7,996 bases of DNA from an uncultured Clostridia bacterium (lineage in GTDB: Bacteria > Bacillota > Clostridia > Christensenellales > Borkfalkiaceae), in assembly GCA_904501815.1 (NCBI GenBank), contig CAJGCN010000061.1, positions 1-7,996 of the forward strand. Reading direction: 5' to 3'. A model generated the notes under the pieces. The model was given only the letters and a program-made list of their open reading frames with translations. It had not been told where the DNA came from and made no database searches. This document shows, in pieces, positions 6,671-7,996 of the stretch. The translations under genes were made by a program, and so were the position numbers. The number at the start of each line of letters is the position of its first letter. Position 1 is the stretch's first letter.

Positions 6671-6785
6671 AAAAAACCTCCATCGAGCCTTTTCACAACC
6701 AAAAAGTACCCGTAGATGAAAAAATAAATTCTATCTTGGCATTTTCAGTCGGCTCGTAAAACGTAGTCGCTTGCCTTAATAGTAT
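6671..6785 (-). promoter_or_regulatory. Long structured 5' leader of the ECF/coaX operon, candidate cis-regulatory RNA
   Basis: From the predicted transcription start near 6785-6783 to ATG 6670 the leader is about 113 bases. On the minus strand CUAU (6782-6779) pairs with AUAG (6734-6731), and GGCA (6775-6772) with UGCC (6741-6738), across a symmetric 3x3 internal loop. The 30-base apical loop contains CGAGCC (6756-6751), complementary to GGCUCG (6689-6684) just before the Shine-Dalgarno. This would make a pseudoknot. A separate UUUUUUCA (6724-6717) can pair with UGAAAA downstream (6695-6690) or UGAAAA upstream (6747-6742). It is not a T-box, and I cannot match it to a named riboswitch. Short pairings like these do arise by chance in a leader of this length. 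Confidence 0.4.
6677..6682 (-). promoter_or_regulatory. Ribosome binding site of the ECF gene, next to a leader pairing site
   Basis: TGGAGG on the minus strand lies six bases before ATG 6670. One base upstream is GGCUCG (6689-6684), which can pair with CGAGCC in the leader (6756-6751). Access to this site could therefore depend on leader folding. Confidence 0.75.
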
Positions 6786-6790
6786 GATAT

Positions 6791-6819
6791 ATTATACCTT
6801 ATTTTAAAAATTTTTGCAA
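6791..6819 (-). promoter_or_regulatory. Sigma-A promoter of the ECF-coaX operon
   Basis: TTGCAA (6819-6814), a 17-base spacer and TATAAT (6796-6791) on the minus strand match the MATE promoter's hexamers and spacing exactly. It can drive ECF, coaX and possibly hom, because no internal terminator is evident until 3846-3874. Confidence 0.8.
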
Positions 6820-6875
6820 CAAAATCACACGGATTTTTTAGAAACCTACTCGTATTTTTCCAAAAAAATGCACCA

Positions 6876-6904
6876 TTTACCGCTTTTTTAGAATATGATA
6901 TAAT
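6876..6904 (+). promoter_or_regulatory. Sigma-A promoter with extended -10 for the cysteine-rich peptide gene
   Basis: TTTACC (6876-6881), a 17-base spacer and TATAAT (6899-6904), with TGA (6896-6898) directly before it, give an extended -10 promoter. Predicted start is about 6911. It is divergent from the ECF promoter, with 56 bases between the two -35 boxes. Confidence 0.75.
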
Positions 6905-6910
6905 AGAAAG

Positions 6911-7006
6911 ACAAAACCGCAGGACTATTTTCTCTTTCGGCAATCCGCCGTTTGGAGTAAAAAATCTACATATTACCTGCGGTAAAGACACAGGAGGTTT
7001 TCTTTT
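6911..7006 (+). promoter_or_regulatory. Structured 5' leader of the cysteine-rich peptide gene, candidate regulatory RNA
   Basis: ACCGCAGG (6916-6923) pairs perfectly with CCTGCGGT (6976-6983), an 8-bp closing stem with six G-C pairs. Inside is a bulged arm: TTTT/AAAA (6928-6931 with 6959-6962), CTC/GAG (6932-6934 with 6955-6957) and CGGC/GCCG (6938-6941 with 6947-6950), with a 5-base loop. The AGGAGG site (6992-6997) starts eight bases past the stem and stays free in this fold. In an alternative fold CCTG (6976-6979) could pair with CAGG (6991-6994) in the ribosome binding site. There is no U-tract, so any control would be translational. I do not recognise a named class. Confidence 0.45.
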
Positions 7007-7213
7007 ATGACTTGCTTTTCGCAGTGTAATACCACTCTTTGGATTCTTATTGCGCTTCTCGTTCTCGGCTCGAAGGACGGCGTTTGTTGCACCAACGTTT
7101 TGAGCGGTTGCTCGCTTCCCATCATTATCGCGCTTTTGTACTGCTTGTATAAAAACGGTACGCTCTCTGCGATCTTGACGCCTTCTTGCTGCAACAACAA
7201 CTGCTGCTGCTAA
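7007..7213 (+). CDS. Small cysteine-rich membrane peptide
   Basis: This is a 68-residue protein with 11 cysteines (3, 7, 27, 28, 35, 46, 61, 62, 66, 67, 68). Two short hydrophobic stretches (about 10-21 and 36-49) could insert in the membrane as a hairpin. The N-terminus carries C-x3-C, the middle CC-x6-C, and the end is SCCNNNCCC. A strong AGGAGG lies nine bases before the ATG, with an extended -10 promoter and a structured leader upstream and a terminator downstream. It is therefore a complete, probably well-expressed single gene, not a shadow ORF. Clostridial genomes contain short Cys-rich, Trp-containing hydrophobic proteins, sometimes labelled chorion-class high-cysteine proteins; I infer kinship from composition only. 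Metal binding, a disulfide-linked surface role or a toxin-like peptide are all open. It has no typical RiPP leader or tailoring enzyme nearby. Function unknown. Confidence 0.82.
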   Translation: MTCFSQCNTTLWILIALLVLGSKDGVCCTNVLSGCSLPIIIALLYCLYKNGTLSAILTPSCCNNNCCC

Positions 7214-7255
7214 GTTTTCGGACTGTTTTTTCTGATTTTTTCTCCTTTTTCGGCA

Positions 7256-7290
7256 AAAGAACGGAGTCGGTTTCCCCGACCCCGTTCTTT
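7256..7290. terminator. Bidirectional terminator between the Cys-rich and SPFH-like genes
   Basis: AAAGAACGG (7256-7264) pairs with CCGTTCTTT (7282-7290). After one A-C mismatch, GTCGG (7266-7270) pairs with CCGAC (7276-7280) around a TTTCC loop. A/T ends on both sides let it act for either convergent gene, although the U-tracts are short (TTTCCTATTTC on plus, CTTTTG on minus). Confidence 0.85.
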
Positions 7291-7302
7291 CCTATTTCTT
7301 TA

Positions 7303-7944
7303 TCAATCAGGCGTCACCATACAAACGCACTCAAAGCCAAACCGATCGCAATTAGACTTAATATAATCGGCAATTTCGATAAAAGTATATCCGCTGTTGA
7401 GTTTATCCATTTTAAACGTGGAATTACTCGTGCTGACCCGTTTCCCGCCGACTATGTATTGAAAGCCCTTTTCAAAAAGCAAATTACTCACGACGTTTTT
7501 CATTTGCGATACCGACAACAACGTCGTTCCGCTCGTTTTAAAATTATTGTCTTTTATCCATTTTTGGAGCTTGCGAATATCCAGCTTTTTTACGCAAAAA
7601 TACACCGTACCTGAGAACGTACACATCACGCCAGAAGCGCTTTTGGCTTGCACTTGTTTATGAAACTCAAAGCCTTTTCTGTTCAAAAAGTGCATCGTCA
7701 CGTTTTTATACTTTCCAAACAAGAACGAACCTTTCAAATCAGGCGCAACCTTATTTAAAGGGATTGTAGTACCCCCTTTAAACGGATAAAACCACCTGCC
7801 CTTGAAGTAGCCGTCTTGTTCGACGATTACCGCCGTATCTTCGTCGATAGAAAGGGTCGTTTTTTTCGGAAGCGCCATCGAATAGCGCAAACTTTCTACT
7901 AATACGTCGCGATTTTTTAAAGTATTCACTTTGTTGATAAGCAT
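7303..7944 (-). CDS. Divergent SPFH/Band 7-like protein (function unknown)
   Basis: This protein has 213 residues and no signal peptide or clear membrane helix. The order of segments resembles SPFH-type proteins of the virion-core-like (YdjI-like) subgroup. An N-terminal strand pair with VIVEQDGYF (39-47) precedes PLNKVAPDLKG (62-72), which sits where those proteins have a conserved Pro/Asn segment. FGKYKNVTMHFLNRKGFEF (76-94) is followed by SGTVYFCVKKLDIRKLQKWI (111-130), like the GxYxFRIxDPxxF strand-helix. The C-terminal IADYIKSNCDRFGFECVCMVTP (191-212) resembles the terminal helix plus strand of the domain. The usual zinc-ribbon tail of YdjI-like proteins is absent. ATG 7944 is preferred over GTG 7956 because AAAGGTGG (7960-7953) lies eight bases before it, while GTG 7956 is inside that site. 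The assignment is tentative; the gene is firm because of its promoter, length and terminator. Confidence 0.75.
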   Translation of the reverse strand: MLINKVNTLKNRDVLVESLRYSMALPKKTTLSIDEDTAVIVEQDGYFKGRWFYPFKGGTTIPLNKVAPDLKGSFLFGKYKNVTMHFLNRKGFEFHKQVQAKSASGVMCTFSGTVYFCVKKLDIRKLQKWIKDNNFKTSGTTLLSVSQMKNVVSNLLFEKGFQYIVGGKRVSTSNSTFKMDKLNSGYTFIEIADYIKSNCDRFGFECVCMVTPD

Positions 7945-7952
7945 TTCTCTAT

Positions 7953-7960
7953 CCACCTTT
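7953..7960 (-). promoter_or_regulatory. Ribosome binding site selecting ATG 7944
   Basis: AAAGGTGG on the minus strand ends eight bases before ATG 7944. The competing GTG start at 7956 is part of this element and has no site of its own. Confidence 0.65.
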
Positions 7961-7978
7961 CATTTAATTTGTATATTT

Positions 7979-7987
7979 ATTATATCA
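7979..7987 (-). promoter_or_regulatory. Extended -10 element of the SPFH-like gene
   Basis: The minus strand reads TGATATAAT (7987-7979), a TGn extended -10 box about 35 bases before ATG 7944. The -35 hexamer would fall at the window edge or outside it, so only half the promoter can be seen. Confidence 0.6.
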
Positions 7988-7996
7988 AATCCCTTC

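Noticed and set aside
6776..6991. 71-codon minus-strand ORF across the divergent promoter region
   Set aside because: It covers both promoters and the Cys-rich gene's leader, has no ribosome binding site and no family-like sequence.
7217..7250. T-rich stretch after the Cys-rich gene as a separate terminator
   Set aside because: Several T-runs occur but no stem of useful length precedes them; the real hairpin is at 7256-7290.
1..7996. Phage, insertion sequence, CRISPR, defence or toxin-antitoxin system
   Set aside because: No transposase, integrase, spaced direct repeats, tRNA gene, attachment-site duplication or defence domain is visible; coding content is ordinary chromosomal genes.

Overview
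The window looks like a chromosomal stretch from a low-to-moderate GC Bacillota, most likely class Clostridia. The reasons are strong AGGAGG-type ribosome binding sites, sigma-A promoters with near-consensus TATAAT boxes, TTG starts, a clostridial-type RimK-like ATP-grasp protein, a type III pantothenate kinase next to an ECF S component, and a tiny cysteine-rich membrane protein of a style seen in clostridial genomes. No phage, insertion sequence, CRISPR array, rRNA or tRNA is visible. This assignment is inference; no rRNA marker is present.

Layout. At 1-781 (+) is the C-terminal third of leucyl-tRNA synthetase. It runs convergently into a MATE efflux pump (847-2307, -), with a shared bidirectional terminator between them. 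A roughly 100-base divergent control region (2308-2408) separates the MATE gene from a small two-helix membrane protein with a PH-like domain (2409-2918, +). That gene converges on a RimK-like ATP-grasp ligase (2934-3824, -), again with a shared hairpin terminator, which here also encodes the last residues of the ligase. From 6670 down to about 2934 the minus strand carries one head-to-tail series: ECF transporter S component, coaX, hom, and, beyond a strong terminator, the RimK-like gene. A 336-base gene-free region (6671-7006) holds two divergent promoters with long leaders, for the ECF/coaX operon and for a 68-residue, 11-cysteine membrane peptide (7007-7213, +). That peptide gene converges on an SPFH/Band 7-like gene (7303-7944, -), with a bidirectional terminator between them.

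How the genes fit together. The ECF S component and coaX overlap by ATGA, which suggests uptake of a vitamin, most simply pantothenate, followed by its phosphorylation as the first committed step of coenzyme A synthesis. Homoserine dehydrogenase follows and supplies the aspartate-family branch to threonine and methionine. The link from coaX to hom may be positional only.

The most interesting signals are in non-coding DNA. The 5' leader of the ECF/coaX operon can fold into a hairpin whose loop pairs with bases one nucleotide upstream of the Shine-Dalgarno sequence. The leader of the cysteine-rich peptide can form an 8-bp GC-rich closing stem around a long bulged arm. The MATE and PH-like genes each have a consensus -10 box only 6-7 bases before the ATG, which would make both transcripts leaderless. 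These are readings by eye and none has been tested by covariation or folding energy.
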